Assembly: GCF_030209435.1 (NCBI RefSeq)
Contig: NZ_JARVRX010000002.1
Span: 248,001-312,000, forward strand
Reading direction: 5' to 3'
DNA length: 64,000 nt
Origin: Mycolicibacterium sp. lyk4-40-TYG-92
GTDB taxonomy: Bacteria; Actinomycetota; Actinomycetes; Mycobacteriales; Mycobacteriaceae
The notes under the pieces were generated by a model that made no database searches, was not told where the DNA came from, and saw only the letters and a list, made by a program, of their open reading frames with translations. Shown in pieces: positions 51,237 to 59,545 of the stretch. The position numbers were made by a program, and so were the translations under genes. Positions within the stretch are counted from its first letter, which is position 1. Each line of letters opens with the position of its first letter.

Positions 51237-52313
51237 ATGGGTATTCAGATCGACGTAACGGGGCTGAGTAAGTCCTTTGGGTCGTCGAAGATCTGGGAAG
51301 ACGTCACGTTGACCATCCCCGCCGGTGAGGTCAGCGTCATGCTGGGCCCGTCCGGTACCGGTAAGTCGGTGTTCCTGAAGTCGCTGATCGGCCTGCTGCG
51401 CCCCGAGCGCGGCTCGATCGTCATCGACGGCACCAACATCCTGGAGTGCTCGGCCAAGGAGCTCTACGAGATCCGCACGCTGTTCGGTGTGTTGTTCCAG
51501 GACGGCGCGCTGTTCGGCTCGATGAACATCTACGACAACACGGCCTTCCCGCTGCGCGAGCACACCAAGAAGTCCGAGTCCGAGATCCGCAAGATCGTCA
51601 TGGAGAAGCTGGACGTCGTGGGTATGCCCAACGACGGTCACAAGTTCCCGGGTGAGATCTCCGGTGGTATGCGCAAGCGTGCCGGCTTGGCCCGCGCCCT
51701 CGTGCTCGACCCCAAGATCATCCTGGTCGACGAGCCGGACTCCGGTCTGGACCCGGTGCGTACCGCCTACCTGTCGCAGTTGTTGATCGATATCAACGCC
51801 CAGATCGACGCGACCATCTTGATCGTGACGCACAACATCAACGTCGTGCGTACGGTGCCGGACAACATCGGCATGCTCTACCGCAAGCACCTGGTGATGT
51901 TCGGCCCCCGCGAGGTGCTGCTGACCAGTGAGGAGCCCGCGGTCAAGCAGTTCCTCAACGGTCGTCGTATCGGCCCCATCGGTATGTCCGAGGAGAAGGA
52001 CGCCGCGACCGCGGCCGCCGAGCAGGCCGCGATCGACGCCGGTCACTCCGACGGTGGTGTCGAAGAGGCCGAGGGCGTGCCGCCGCAGATCGAGGTGACC
52101 CCGGGAATGCCGGTCCGCCAGGCGGTGGCCCGTCGTCAGGCTCGGGTGCGCTCGATCCTGCACACCCTGCCGCCCGCCGCACAGGCCGCCATCCTGCAGG
52201 ACCTCAACAAGAACGGCCACGCCGACGACCCGATGATCGCCGAAGATGTTGCACGACACCGTGCCAAAGGTGATGTCGCAGTCCAGGCAACTCTCGTTGG
52301 GGGAGCGAGCTAA
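51237..52313 (+). CDS. mceG: Mce-system ABC transporter ATPase MceG (Mkl)
   Basis: The protein has 358 residues (M. tuberculosis Mkl, Rv0655, has 359). ATG 51237 follows TGGAAGGGA. Walker A is GPSGTGKS, signature EISGGMRKRAG, Walker B IILVDEPDSGLD and switch VTHNINV. A C-terminal extension of about 110 residues beyond the ATPase core (DAATAAAEQAA, RSILHTLPPAAQAAI) is typical of MceG. It powers Mce lipid and sterol importers together with YrbE permeases encoded elsewhere. No yrbE or mce genes are in this window. Confidence 0.93.
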   Translation: MGIQIDVTGLSKSFGSSKIWEDVTLTIPAGEVSVMLGPSGTGKSVFLKSLIGLLRPERGSIVIDGTNILECSAKELYEIRTLFGVLFQDGALFGSMNIYDNTAFPLREHTKKSESEIRKIVMEKLDVVGMPNDGHKFPGEISGGMRKRAGLARALVLDPKIILVDEPDSGLDPVRTAYLSQLLIDINAQIDATILIVTHNINVVRTVPDNIGMLYRKHLVMFGPREVLLTSEEPAVKQFLNGRRIGPIGMSEEKDAATAAAEQAAIDAGHSDGGVEEAEGVPPQIEVTPGMPVRQAVARRQARVRSILHTLPPAAQAAILQDLNKNGHADDPMIAEDVARHRAKGDVAVQATLVGGAS

Positions 52314-52408
52314 CACGTGCGCGGGGCGAAACTGCCATTCGGCATCCGAATCTCCTGGAGGACCGCGCGTACCCTCCGCGCTCGCGCCTGCGACCCGATG
52401 TCGCTGCT

Positions 52409-52789
52409 ATGAATCGCATTGATCATCGAGACCTCGCTTGGGAGCTGACCGACCGAGCGAGACCGTTCCTACACAGGGAAACACGGGCGTGGGCATACGC
52501 CTACATCGGTGCAGGCGAACACGAGCAGGTGATCCTTGACGTTCTCCGCGGATACGTGAAGACGGAAACCGAGTTGCCTTTGGAGCTCCATGCCCGGTTG
52601 TTGACTTGGGCTACAGCCTGCCGGGGAAGCGAATCGGAGAACGAACTCCTCAATCTGCTCAGGAGGGTGCGAGTGGCCGCGAGAACAGGACGAGTCGCTA
52701 CCGGGGCTGATACGGCCAACAGCCCCTCACGCCCGCCTCAAACGAAGGAGAGTATGTGGCACAAAATGCTGACATCGGCGCGCAGCTGA
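52409..52789 (+). CDS. Hypothetical protein
   Basis: The protein has 126 residues from ATG 52409; no clear ribosome site. The first 95 residues look like a compact helical domain (DLAWELTDRARPFLHRETRAWAYAYIG, then ELLNLLRRVRVAA) and the tail is basic and flexible. No family recognised. Its 3-prime end overlaps the next start by 34 bp. Base composition from here to the right end is less GC-rich than the core block. Confidence 0.5.
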   Translation: MNRIDHRDLAWELTDRARPFLHRETRAWAYAYIGAGEHEQVILDVLRGYVKTETELPLELHARLLTWATACRGSESENELLNLLRRVRVAARTGRVATGADTANSPSRPPQTKESMWHKMLTSARS

Positions 52790-53061
52790 ACGCAGACGAT
52801 GGTGGTAGTCCTGAGCGACGACTTGTCCGGCAGTCCGTGGTCGCGTTGCTTCGTGCGGCGTTCGTCGTTGCAGTCCTGGTGATGTACCTGCGAACGGCTG
52901 CCACTGGCAAAGCTGATGGAGGTGACGACTGTGTGATCGGGCCGGCGAATATGTGCGATGTGCACTCTGTTCCGTTGGATGCCTGGAAAAAGCTCAATGA
53001 CAACGGGTTCGGCGTTCCTGACGTTCGCGTAGCTAGTACCCGACAGCGGAGCTCTAGGTGA
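52756..53061 (+). CDS. Small single-pass membrane protein, hypothetical
   Basis: The protein has 101 residues from GTG 52756, which follows GAAGGAGAG at good spacing, the strongest reason to accept it. One hydrophobic segment (about residues 28-45, VVALLRAAFVVAVLVMYL) is preceded by charged residues. The outer part has two cysteines (DDCVIGPANMCDV). No family recognised. Overlap with the preceding gene suggests co-expression. Confidence 0.5.
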   Translation: MAQNADIGAQLNADDGGSPERRLVRQSVVALLRAAFVVAVLVMYLRTAATGKADGGDDCVIGPANMCDVHSVPLDAWKKLNDNGFGVPDVRVASTRQRSSR

Positions 53062-53186
53062 GACCCGCTGCGATGGTGAAGCAACGCAGAGGCTGACGCG
53101 CGATGCTCGCTCAAGTGCACCCGCGCGTGGTGGCAATGTGAAGCATCGCTGCGGCCTCGGAATATGCGTCGATGTCGAATGTCGTT

Positions 53187-53200
53187 GGCTATCAATAGCC
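53187..53200. promoter_or_regulatory. Perfect dyad GGCTAT-CA-ATAGCC
   Basis: Located 28 bp before the small gene at 53229. It may be an operator or part of a stem near the ribosome site. Confidence 0.35.
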
Positions 53201-53228
53201 GGTGTGACCAGCAGGGGGTGTCGATCCG

Positions 53229-53528
53229 ATGAAACATCAACGTGGAGATGGAGCAATGGTGGGGGAAGTCGTGCGTCTTCGGAGCGGACCTACTTCCGTT
53301 CGGACTGATGCGAACAACGATGCGTCTGGAATAGTCGATGGGCCGGGGCATCGTTGCACAATGACGGATCTGTTAGGGAGATGTTCCGAACTCATCGGAT
53401 CGGCGATAGTGGACCGCGTTTCTGACTTGGGCGGGACTGAGCGAGATGTTCAGCGTATTGCGGAATCCGCTGCTATTGCGGTGTTTACTTGGGCGGCGAG
53501 CGAAGGCATCGGAGGAGCGTTGCCCTGA
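53229..53528 (+). CDS. Small hypothetical protein
   Basis: The protein has 99 residues from ATG 53229; AGGGGG lies about 11 nt upstream. The N-terminal 40 residues look disordered, and the rest is amphipathic (CSELIGSAIVDRVSDL, DVQRIAESAAIAVFTWAASEGIGG). No family or signal peptide recognised. Third in a row of short rightward orphan frames; coding status is moderate. Confidence 0.4.
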   Translation: MKHQRGDGAMVGEVVRLRSGPTSVRTDANNDASGIVDGPGHRCTMTDLLGRCSELIGSAIVDRVSDLGGTERDVQRIAESAAIAVFTWAASEGIGGALP

Positions 53529-53713
53529 CGCAAGCGCCTCCGGCGCGTAAGGTGCCGCCCGGAGAGTCTCGTCGACCGAACTACTGTCTGATAGTGCTGA
53601 TCACGGCAAAGCGTTCGGCGCCGTTGGATAGATCGGACCCGATGATGGATGCATGCCATCCTGCGTTGACGATGTTGTGGAGCTTTGCGCCTCGGGGATC
53701 AGATTGGCGGCAG

Positions 53714-54643
53714 TTACCTGTTGCCATTGATTGCATCCGAACCCGGCGGCGTCGAGCGGTGAGCCGCTAGAGCTGCTCGTGTCCGAGCGCCGACTTCGTC
53801 GGGATTGAGCGGGGCGGGGTTGGCGATCAGACGCTGAATCGCTCCCAACAGCGAATGATCCGACCATGGGGCTGGCCGCTCTATGCGGTACACCCGCTCA
53901 GGATGACTCCACAAGGCCAACTCGTGGCCGTCGAATCCGATGATCTGACCGGTTACCTGCCTCGCTCGCGAGTCGGCCAGTGCTACAGCAATTCTCGCTA
54001 CGTCGGCGGGTTCGCCAAAAACATCGTGCAGTGGACTGGCCGCGCCCCCCGATAGGGCGAGCACCGGGGTGGTCATGTCAGTCAGCGCGACCGGGTACAG
54101 GGCATTAACGCGGATATCGTAGCGACGAAGTTCCACCGACAGGGCCCGGGTCAGTGCATTGACACCGCCTTTGGCTGCTGCGTAGTTGCTCTGTCCCACC
54201 AAGCCGAATAGTGCACTGCCGGATGTCACATTGACGATGGCTCCACCGGCGGACTTCATTGCGCGGGCTGCGGCTCGGCACATCAGCCAGCTACCGCGCA
54301 GATGCACCGAAACGACCTCGTCGAATTCCTCCACCGTCATGTTCACCAGGCTCTTGTCACGGGTGACTCCGGCGTTGTTGACCACGAATGTGACCGGGCC
54401 GAACTGCGTTTGGCAATGATCCACCAACGCCTGCGCCGTGCCTTCGTCGGCTATCGACCCGACGACGTAACTGATTGCGCCTCTGGTATGTCCGAGCGAG
54501 GTGATCGCTGAACTGCAAGCCTGTGCAGAGCGCCCATTGATCACCACGTTGGCGCCCGAGTTGGCAAGTGCGCTAGCGATCGCCAGGCCAAGGCCACGGG
54601 TCGACCCGGTAACGATGGCGTTGATGCCACTCAGATCGATCAC
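53714..54643 (-). CDS. Short-chain dehydrogenase/reductase
   Basis: The protein has 309 residues from ATG 54643, overlapping the TetR stop by 4 bp. The cofactor loop is TGSTRGLGLAIA, NNAG is present, and the catalytic pair is Y154/K158 in SNYAAAKGG. It is close to FabG-type 3-oxoacyl reductases. A 65-residue C-terminal extension (from DGHELALWSHPERVY) is longer than a plain FabG and occurs in SDRs of lipid catabolism. It is co-transcribed with its likely regulator. Confidence 0.9.
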   Translation of the reverse strand: MIDLSGINAIVTGSTRGLGLAIASALANSGANVVINGRSAQACSSAITSLGHTRGAISYVVGSIADEGTAQALVDHCQTQFGPVTFVVNNAGVTRDKSLVNMTVEEFDEVVSVHLRGSWLMCRAAARAMKSAGGAIVNVTSGSALFGLVGQSNYAAAKGGVNALTRALSVELRRYDIRVNALYPVALTDMTTPVLALSGGAASPLHDVFGEPADVARIAVALADSRARQVTGQIIGFDGHELALWSHPERVYRIERPAPWSDHSLLGAIQRLIANPAPLNPDEVGARTRAALAAHRSTPPGSDAINGNR

Positions 54644-55272
54644 GATGGATCCGGTGCGTAGAGGGTGTGCCAGACGATCGATGCCAATGACGCAACATGT
54701 CGGCGCCTTTGAGCGGCACTGGCTGGCCGGACCTGCTGGTACAGGCCGCGTTCAACCATCCATACCAGCCAAGCCGCAGTGCTTTCGGGGTCGATTGTGG
54801 CGCGGGCCCCGCCAACTTTTTGCGCTCGTCGAATGTGTTTGGCAAGTTCGACGTGGCCGGTAGTCAGCAATCTGTGCCACTCTTCGCGAACACCTGAATC
54901 GTAAACGGAGGCTTCGGCTAGCGCGGCGAGCAGCTTCGCGCGCCGATGGTAGGTCGCAACCAGGTCAGTGAAGATGTCAACCAATTGTGCCTCGGTGGCG
55001 CCGGTATCCAGATCCATCCACTTGCGTGCCGAGGTCACTACTTCGCCCACCACGCCTTCGCCGACGGCCCGCAGTAGATGGCCCATATCGTCGAAGTAGT
55101 TGTAGAACGTCGACCGCGAAATCCCAGCCCGTGCAATCACTTGCTCAACCGAGATGTCAGAAAACCGATCGGACTCCGAAAGCAGATCTTCGGCAGCGTT
55201 GACTATGCGGGTCACCGATGCCGCGCGCTGCAACTGCCGTTTGGACAACGCGCTCGAGTCGTCGGTAGTCAT
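54640..55272 (-). CDS. TetR-family regulator A
   Basis: The protein has 210 residues from ATG 55272; longer in-frame starts to 55395 are rejected. The N-terminal helix-turn-helix reads ISVEQVIARAGISRSTFYNYFDD (about 45-67). The C-terminal domain (WMDLDTGATEAQLVDIF to the end) would bind the ligand. It is first in a two-gene unit with the SDR. It is one of two candidates to recognise the repeated operator AACRTAA-N6-TTAYGTT. Confidence 0.93.
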   Translation of the reverse strand: MTTDDSSALSKRQLQRAASVTRIVNAAEDLLSESDRFSDISVEQVIARAGISRSTFYNYFDDMGHLLRAVGEGVVGEVVTSARKWMDLDTGATEAQLVDIFTDLVATYHRRAKLLAALAEASVYDSGVREEWHRLLTTGHVELAKHIRRAQKVGGARATIDPESTAAWLVWMVERGLYQQVRPASAAQRRRHVASLASIVWHTLYAPDPS

Positions 55273-55324
55273 GAGGTCACTGTAGTTTTGTTGCGGTGGC
55301 GACGATCGCAGGTGCGGAATGGCG

Positions 55325-55861
55325 CTAGCGGATGTCGGCATGAAACCGCACCAGAGCATTGAACTGCCACAACGCCCAATCCATGGTGGCCACATCCAGG
55401 TGCTGGTGGCCCACCACGATCGACAACCCCATCGAGGCTAGTCGCGTTGCTATCTCGGTGTCGCTGACCAGAGCATGCACAGTGTCGAAGATGAATTCGC
55501 GGCGGGCGGTGTCGACCTGGTCGCGTACGTGTGCAGCCCGCGGTTCGCCATTGCTCCACGCGCGTAATGCCACTTCAGCGTCATGCGGCACCGCCCGGGC
55601 AAGTTCGCGTAGCTGGTCCAGACGCAGAGCAGGATCTTCGGTGGTTGTTACACGCGTCAGCAGGTGCTCAGTCAACTCCGATTCCCAGTAGGCGAGGAAC
55701 TGATCGACGAAGTCGTTCCAGTCGCGGAACCAGTTATAGAACGACCCCGTGGACATTCCCAGTGACCTGCACAGGGTGGTGAGCCGCATCGCGCCGTAGC
55801 CCTCTTTGGCTAGCAGGTCCAGCGCACCCTGAAAGTAATCATCGCGGTTGACGCTCGCCAT
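55325..55861 (-). CDS. TetR-family regulator B
   Basis: The protein has 178 residues from ATG 55861. The helix-turn-helix is MRLTTLCRSLGMSTGSFYNWFRDWNDFV. The second half (LRELARAVPHDAEVALRAWSN) matches TetR proteins with a C-terminal domain common in actinobacterial catabolic clusters. A half-site TTACGTT (55884-55890) lies 23 bp upstream and a weaker full site at 56011-56030. Divergent from the acyl-CoA synthetase gene, the usual position of a local repressor. Confidence 0.92.
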   Translation of the reverse strand: MASVNRDDYFQGALDLLAKEGYGAMRLTTLCRSLGMSTGSFYNWFRDWNDFVDQFLAYWESELTEHLLTRVTTTEDPALRLDQLRELARAVPHDAEVALRAWSNGEPRAAHVRDQVDTARREFIFDTVHALVSDTEIATRLASMGLSIVVGHQHLDVATMDWALWQFNALVRFHADIR

Positions 55862-55883
55862 GGCTCCATCCTGATAGTGAAGG

Positions 55884-55890
55884 TTACGTT
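55884..55890 (-). promoter_or_regulatory. Operator half-site next to TetR B
   Basis: TTACGTT matches one arm of AACRTAA-N6-TTAYGTT exactly; the other arm (CTGATAG at 55871-55877) matches at 3 of 7. It lies 23 bp from the regulator start and could be part of an autoregulatory site. Confidence 0.3.
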
Positions 55891-56010
55891 TTCGTCGAGT
55901 CGTCGCGCGCCCCTGAGGTGGCTGCCGGTCGCGCTTAAGTTCATTATTGCATGTCAATGCCATATATTTTGCAGTGGCGAGGTTGTATCCGTGAATCGTC
56001 GGCGGCGGCA

Positions 56011-56030
56011 AACATATTGATGGTTACGAA
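56011..56030. promoter_or_regulatory. Operator site 5 (AACATAT-N6-TTACGAA)
   Basis: It matches the AACRTAA-N6-TTAYGTT repeat at 11 of 14 positions, with the same 6-bp spacer. It lies 150 bp upstream of TetR B. It does not run into a clear -10 box, unlike sites 1, 3 and 4. Confidence 0.4.
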
Positions 56031-56406
56031 GCTTGTGTGCGATAGCCACGTGCAATCGCCTTGGCTCGATTTTCGGCATGAGAGGTAGCTCCATCTCTGG
56101 TAGGTGACCGAACTGCGTGAAGTTGAAGGCTCGCGGCCGGGATACCCGGCCTCGACGGGGTTGTTATGCGCGAGGCACCCCGAATGCTCTCCCGACTACT
56201 AGGCGATAGTGCGTCCGACTCGCCCTTGCACCCTGCCTAACGCATTCGACGAAAAAGTAATGCACGCTATGAAAGAGTGGGCCCCGTCTGGGCTGGCTCG
56301 ATGCACCCATGCCGCCTGGGACCGGCTGCCGCGCGCCGTCAATCGTTCCTGTGCTGCGTCATTGGCGCAGGTGTCGGTGTCGTGCCCCTGAATCGTGACC
56401 GGGTAT

Positions 56407-56460
56407 TGCTCGTGTGGCCCACATCACCTACGCTGTCAAAACATAAGTGAGTTTATGCCA
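56407..56460 (+). promoter_or_regulatory. Promoter of fadD with operator site 2 at the start point
   Basis: TTGCTC (56407-56412), a 17-bp spacer and TACGCT (56430-56435) make a SigA promoter with a start near 56442. AACATAA (56441-56447) and TTATGCC (56454-56460), 12 of 14 matching, cover the start point. A bound repressor would block the first transcribed bases. Confidence 0.6.
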
Positions 56461-56478
56461 ATGGAGGATTGTTCAGGG

Positions 56479-58023
56479 ATGCTGCCCGGAAACTATGCGC
56501 CGGATCACGCCGCCGCCATCTCGATTGACACTGGCGAAACGCTGACCTACGGCCAGCTTGAGGATGCGTCGGTGCGTTTGTCGCACGTACTTTTCGACGC
56601 GGGACTGCGTCCGGGAGACGTCGTGGCACTCGTGACCGACAACAACCTGCGGGCCTTCGAGGTGTACTGGGCGGCGTTGCGTTCGGGTCTGTATGTGACG
56701 GCAGTCAACCATCACCTGTCGGCGGAGGAAGTCGCCTACATCGTCAACGATTCCGGTGCCCGTGCGGTTGTCGCCAGCGCAGCGAAAGCTGAACTCGCCC
56801 AGGCTGTCACCCCATTGACCCCAGAGGTGGGTCTGCGTCTGTCTTTCGGCGGGGATATCGCGACGTTCACGTCGTACACCGATGCCCTGGCAGTCGCGTC
56901 CTCGGTGCCGTTTGAACGACAGCCGCACGGCATGCCGATGCTGTACTCGTCAGGAACCACCGGCTGCCCCAAAGGCGTGCGCCCGGCACTACCCGACGGA
57001 GAGATCACCGTAGTGCGCGATGCGATGACTGCGCTGCTCGGCACCCACTTCGGTTTCGGGCCGGACACGAAATACCTCAGTCCCGCTCCGCTGTATCACG
57101 CCGCGCCCTTACGTTGGTGCACAGCAGTACAAAGTTTCGGCGGAACTGTTCTGGTGACAAAGAAGTTTGACGCTGAGACAGCGCTGCGCGTGATTGAGCA
57201 GTTCGGCGTCACCCACGCACAGTTCGTTCCCACCATGTTCGTCAGAATGCTGCAGCTGCCTGAAAGCAACCGACGGCGATTTGACACCAGTAGCCTGCGC
57301 GTGGCGGTGCACGCCGCGGCGCCCTGTCCCGTCGAGGTCAAACAGCAGATGATCGATTGGTGGGGACCGATCCTGGTCGAGTACTACGCCGGCACCGAAA
57401 GCAACGGCATGACCATTATCGATAGCGCCACTTGGCTCACCAAACCGGGAACGGTCGGAAAGGCAGCAATCGGTGTCCTGCACATTTGCGACGACGACGG
57501 TCGGGAACTTGGGTCCGGGGAGGTGGGCACGGTCTACGTCGAACGTGACGTTGAAGTGTTCAGGTATCACAACGATCCCGAAAAGACCCGTGCTGCACAG
57601 CATCCTGACCATCCGCTTTGGACCACGCTCGGCGATATTGGCTATGTCGATGACGAGGGCTATCTGTTCCTCACCGATCGCAAAGCCTTCATGATCATTT
57701 CCGGCGGCGTAAACATCTACCCCCAAGAAACAGAGAACGCACTGACGTTACATCCAGCTGTGTTCGACGTGGCGGTCATCGGTTTGCCGGATGCCGAGAT
57801 GGGTGAAACGGTCACCGCATTTGTCCAGCCAAACGCCGGCGTACAGCCGACGGACGCGCTGGGCGAAGAGCTCATCAGTTTCGTTAAGAGCAAGATCGCT
57901 GCATTCAAGGCCCCTCGTGTCGTCCGTTTCGTTGACTCGCTGCCGCGCACGGAGACCGGCAAGCTGGTCAAACGTGTCCTTAAGGACCAGTACAGCACCA
58001 CGGCTGGTGTGCCTGCGCCGTAA
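56479..58023 (+). CDS. Acyl-CoA synthetase (AMP-binding, FadD-like)
   Basis: The protein has 514 residues from ATG 56479 after GGAGG; an in-frame GTG at 56395 lies upstream of the predicted promoter and is rejected. It opens MLPGNYAPDHAAAIS. The P-loop is YSSGTTGCPKGVR, then YYAGTESNG (A5), LGDIGYVDDEGYLFLTDRK (A7/A8) and PRTETGKLVKR with the catalytic Lys. It activates a carboxylic acid to acyl-AMP, then acyl-CoA. Operator site 2 lies at its promoter, linking it to the P450 operon that would supply an acid. Confidence 0.93.
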   Translation: MLPGNYAPDHAAAISIDTGETLTYGQLEDASVRLSHVLFDAGLRPGDVVALVTDNNLRAFEVYWAALRSGLYVTAVNHHLSAEEVAYIVNDSGARAVVASAAKAELAQAVTPLTPEVGLRLSFGGDIATFTSYTDALAVASSVPFERQPHGMPMLYSSGTTGCPKGVRPALPDGEITVVRDAMTALLGTHFGFGPDTKYLSPAPLYHAAPLRWCTAVQSFGGTVLVTKKFDAETALRVIEQFGVTHAQFVPTMFVRMLQLPESNRRRFDTSSLRVAVHAAAPCPVEVKQQMIDWWGPILVEYYAGTESNGMTIIDSATWLTKPGTVGKAAIGVLHICDDDGRELGSGEVGTVYVERDVEVFRYHNDPEKTRAAQHPDHPLWTTLGDIGYVDDEGYLFLTDRKAFMIISGGVNIYPQETENALTLHPAVFDVAVIGLPDAEMGETVTAFVQPNAGVQPTDALGEELISFVKSKIAAFKAPRVVRFVDSLPRTETGKLVKRVLKDQYSTTAGVPAP

Positions 58024-58154
58024 GGCATCTGGCGGCCTCCGGACAAGCGACAGCGGTTGCCGGCAGGGGATGGCCGCTAATGTGACTCATCGGAGTCCGC
58101 GAGCTTGGGCTAGCGATCACCTCGCCCACGCAAAATCAAGACTGACAGCCGCCG

Positions 58155-59360
58155 GTGGTGATCATCACGGTGGCAATTACGAACGGTGTGCCTGAAGTGA
58201 AGTGGAAAATACTCAGCGACAGTATGTTTCGAATCTCGATGATTCCCTCGGTGATGCACTGGTTGACCTCGCTCGTTTGGTCGGAATGTGCGCCGCCAGC
58301 GATCGTCGACCAGCTGGCGGCGACCCTGGGAACGACCTCCGCCGGTCGGTCGGCCGCAACAGTACGTGCTGCGCGCGGAGCGGACTGCACCCTCGACGAC
58401 GGGCTCACCGAGATTTTTGGTGCCCGCTACCGCGATCAGGTCCGCCACCCGGTGTCCATCTCATCGTCGGCGCCGTCGGGGGTAATCCCGACAATTCTAG
58501 CCCGACGTCGCTATGTGGCCGCCGACTTGCGTGACATTAGCTACGGGCCGCACGGCCGCGATAACCTCCTTGATATCTGGCGGGACCGGGACACAGGATG
58601 TTCGGAGCCGGCGCCGGTGCTCATCCAGATTCACGGCGGCGCATGGACATCGGGGGACAAGCGCAGTCAAGCGCACCCCCTGCTGGAGCGGATGGTTCGC
58701 CACGGTTGGATCTGCGTTTCGATGAACTACCGGATGAGTCCGCGGCACCGATGGCCCGCTCACATCGAAGATGTCCACCGCGCTATTGATTGGGTGCGTG
58801 ACCACATTGCGGAGTACGGGGGCGACCCGACATTCATCGCACTGACTGGCGGCTCGGCCGGCGCTCACCTGGCATCGCTGGCCGCGCTGGCCCCACATGA
58901 ACCGGAGCACTGGACCGACTCGGCAACGCCCAAACCAGTGCAGGCGGTGGTCCCGTTGTACGGCGTCTACGATGTCTCCGGCGGCGTGCCGATGCACCCA
59001 ATGATGTTGCCGTACCTGGAGCGTTTCGTTATGGGCACCACGCGCGCAGAAGCTCCTGAACTCTTTGCGTGTGCTTCACCGCTACAATTTGCCCGTGCCG
59101 ATGCCCCACCGTTTCTGATTGTGCACGGCGGCGGCGACACATTCATACCACCGGCTCAGGCGAGGGGGCTGCGGAATGCGCTGCGCAACGTAGGCGCGCC
59201 GACGGTAGCGTACGTCGAGATACCTGATGCGCAGCATGCATTCGATGCCTTCGCCACTATTCGGACCACGCTCACCACCGCCGCGATCGCGGATTTCCTC
59301 GGCATTGTCTATGCGCGTCATTGCCGCTCGCGTGAGGGCGCCGCTCCGTTGACCGGATAG
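58155..59360 (+). CDS. Alpha/beta hydrolase, HSL/LipM-like esterase
   Basis: Up to 401 residues from GTG 58155; the exact start is uncertain and later starts (58191, 58224) are possible. The oxyanion motif is IHGGAWTSGDK, the nucleophile ALTGGSAGAHLASL, the acid in VHGGGDTFIPP, and the His in PDAQHAFD. The N-terminal 120 residues precede the catalytic domain as in mycobacterial LipM-type carboxylesterases. It follows fadD by 131 bp on the same strand and likely releases an alcohol or acid from an ester substrate of the pathway. Confidence 0.88.
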   Translation: MVIITVAITNGVPEVKWKILSDSMFRISMIPSVMHWLTSLVWSECAPPAIVDQLAATLGTTSAGRSAATVRAARGADCTLDDGLTEIFGARYRDQVRHPVSISSSAPSGVIPTILARRRYVAADLRDISYGPHGRDNLLDIWRDRDTGCSEPAPVLIQIHGGAWTSGDKRSQAHPLLERMVRHGWICVSMNYRMSPRHRWPAHIEDVHRAIDWVRDHIAEYGGDPTFIALTGGSAGAHLASLAALAPHEPEHWTDSATPKPVQAVVPLYGVYDVSGGVPMHPMMLPYLERFVMGTTRAEAPELFACASPLQFARADAPPFLIVHGGGDTFIPPAQARGLRNALRNVGAPTVAYVEIPDAQHAFDAFATIRTTLTTAAIADFLGIVYARHCRSREGAAPLTG

Positions 59361-59369
59361 CTGTTCGAC

Positions 59370-59396
59370 AGCCGCACTTTCATGGCTGGTGCGGCT
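59370..59396. terminator. Terminator candidate between convergent esterase and SDR genes
   Basis: AGCCGCAC and GTGCGGCT form a perfect 8-bp stem with an 11-nt loop, 9 bp after the esterase stop. It may serve both strands. Confidence 0.45.
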
Positions 59397-59545
59397 CCTT
59401 CGTCCGTCGATCGCCGAATCCGCCTATCGGGAAGAAGGGGGCCGACCCTTCCTGTGCCGCTACGCCGTTGGCTATCGGTGAGGGTAAACCGCGCAGAAAT
59501 GGCACTTTTCGACGCGGTCCACGGGCGTTATGGCTCGGACGGCGC

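Larger units (their letters stand above)
55862..56406. other. TetR-fadD divergent intergenic region
   Basis: Some 540 bp without a convincing gene; a 60-codon frame at 56209-56391 has no motif. It contains operator half-site and site 5 (separate entries), a hairpin GGCCGGG-ATA-CCCGGCC (56135-56151), and a marginal match AAAGTAA-N6-CTATGAA at 56254-56273 to the repeated operator. Confidence 0.5.

Noticed and set aside
53489..53770. Rightward frame opposite the SDR C-terminus
   Set aside because: It overlaps a well-supported SDR gene and has no domain or ribosome site.
56209..56391. 60-codon frame in the TetR-fadD gap
   Set aside because: No ribosome site, no motif, and it lies in a regulatory region just before the fadD promoter.
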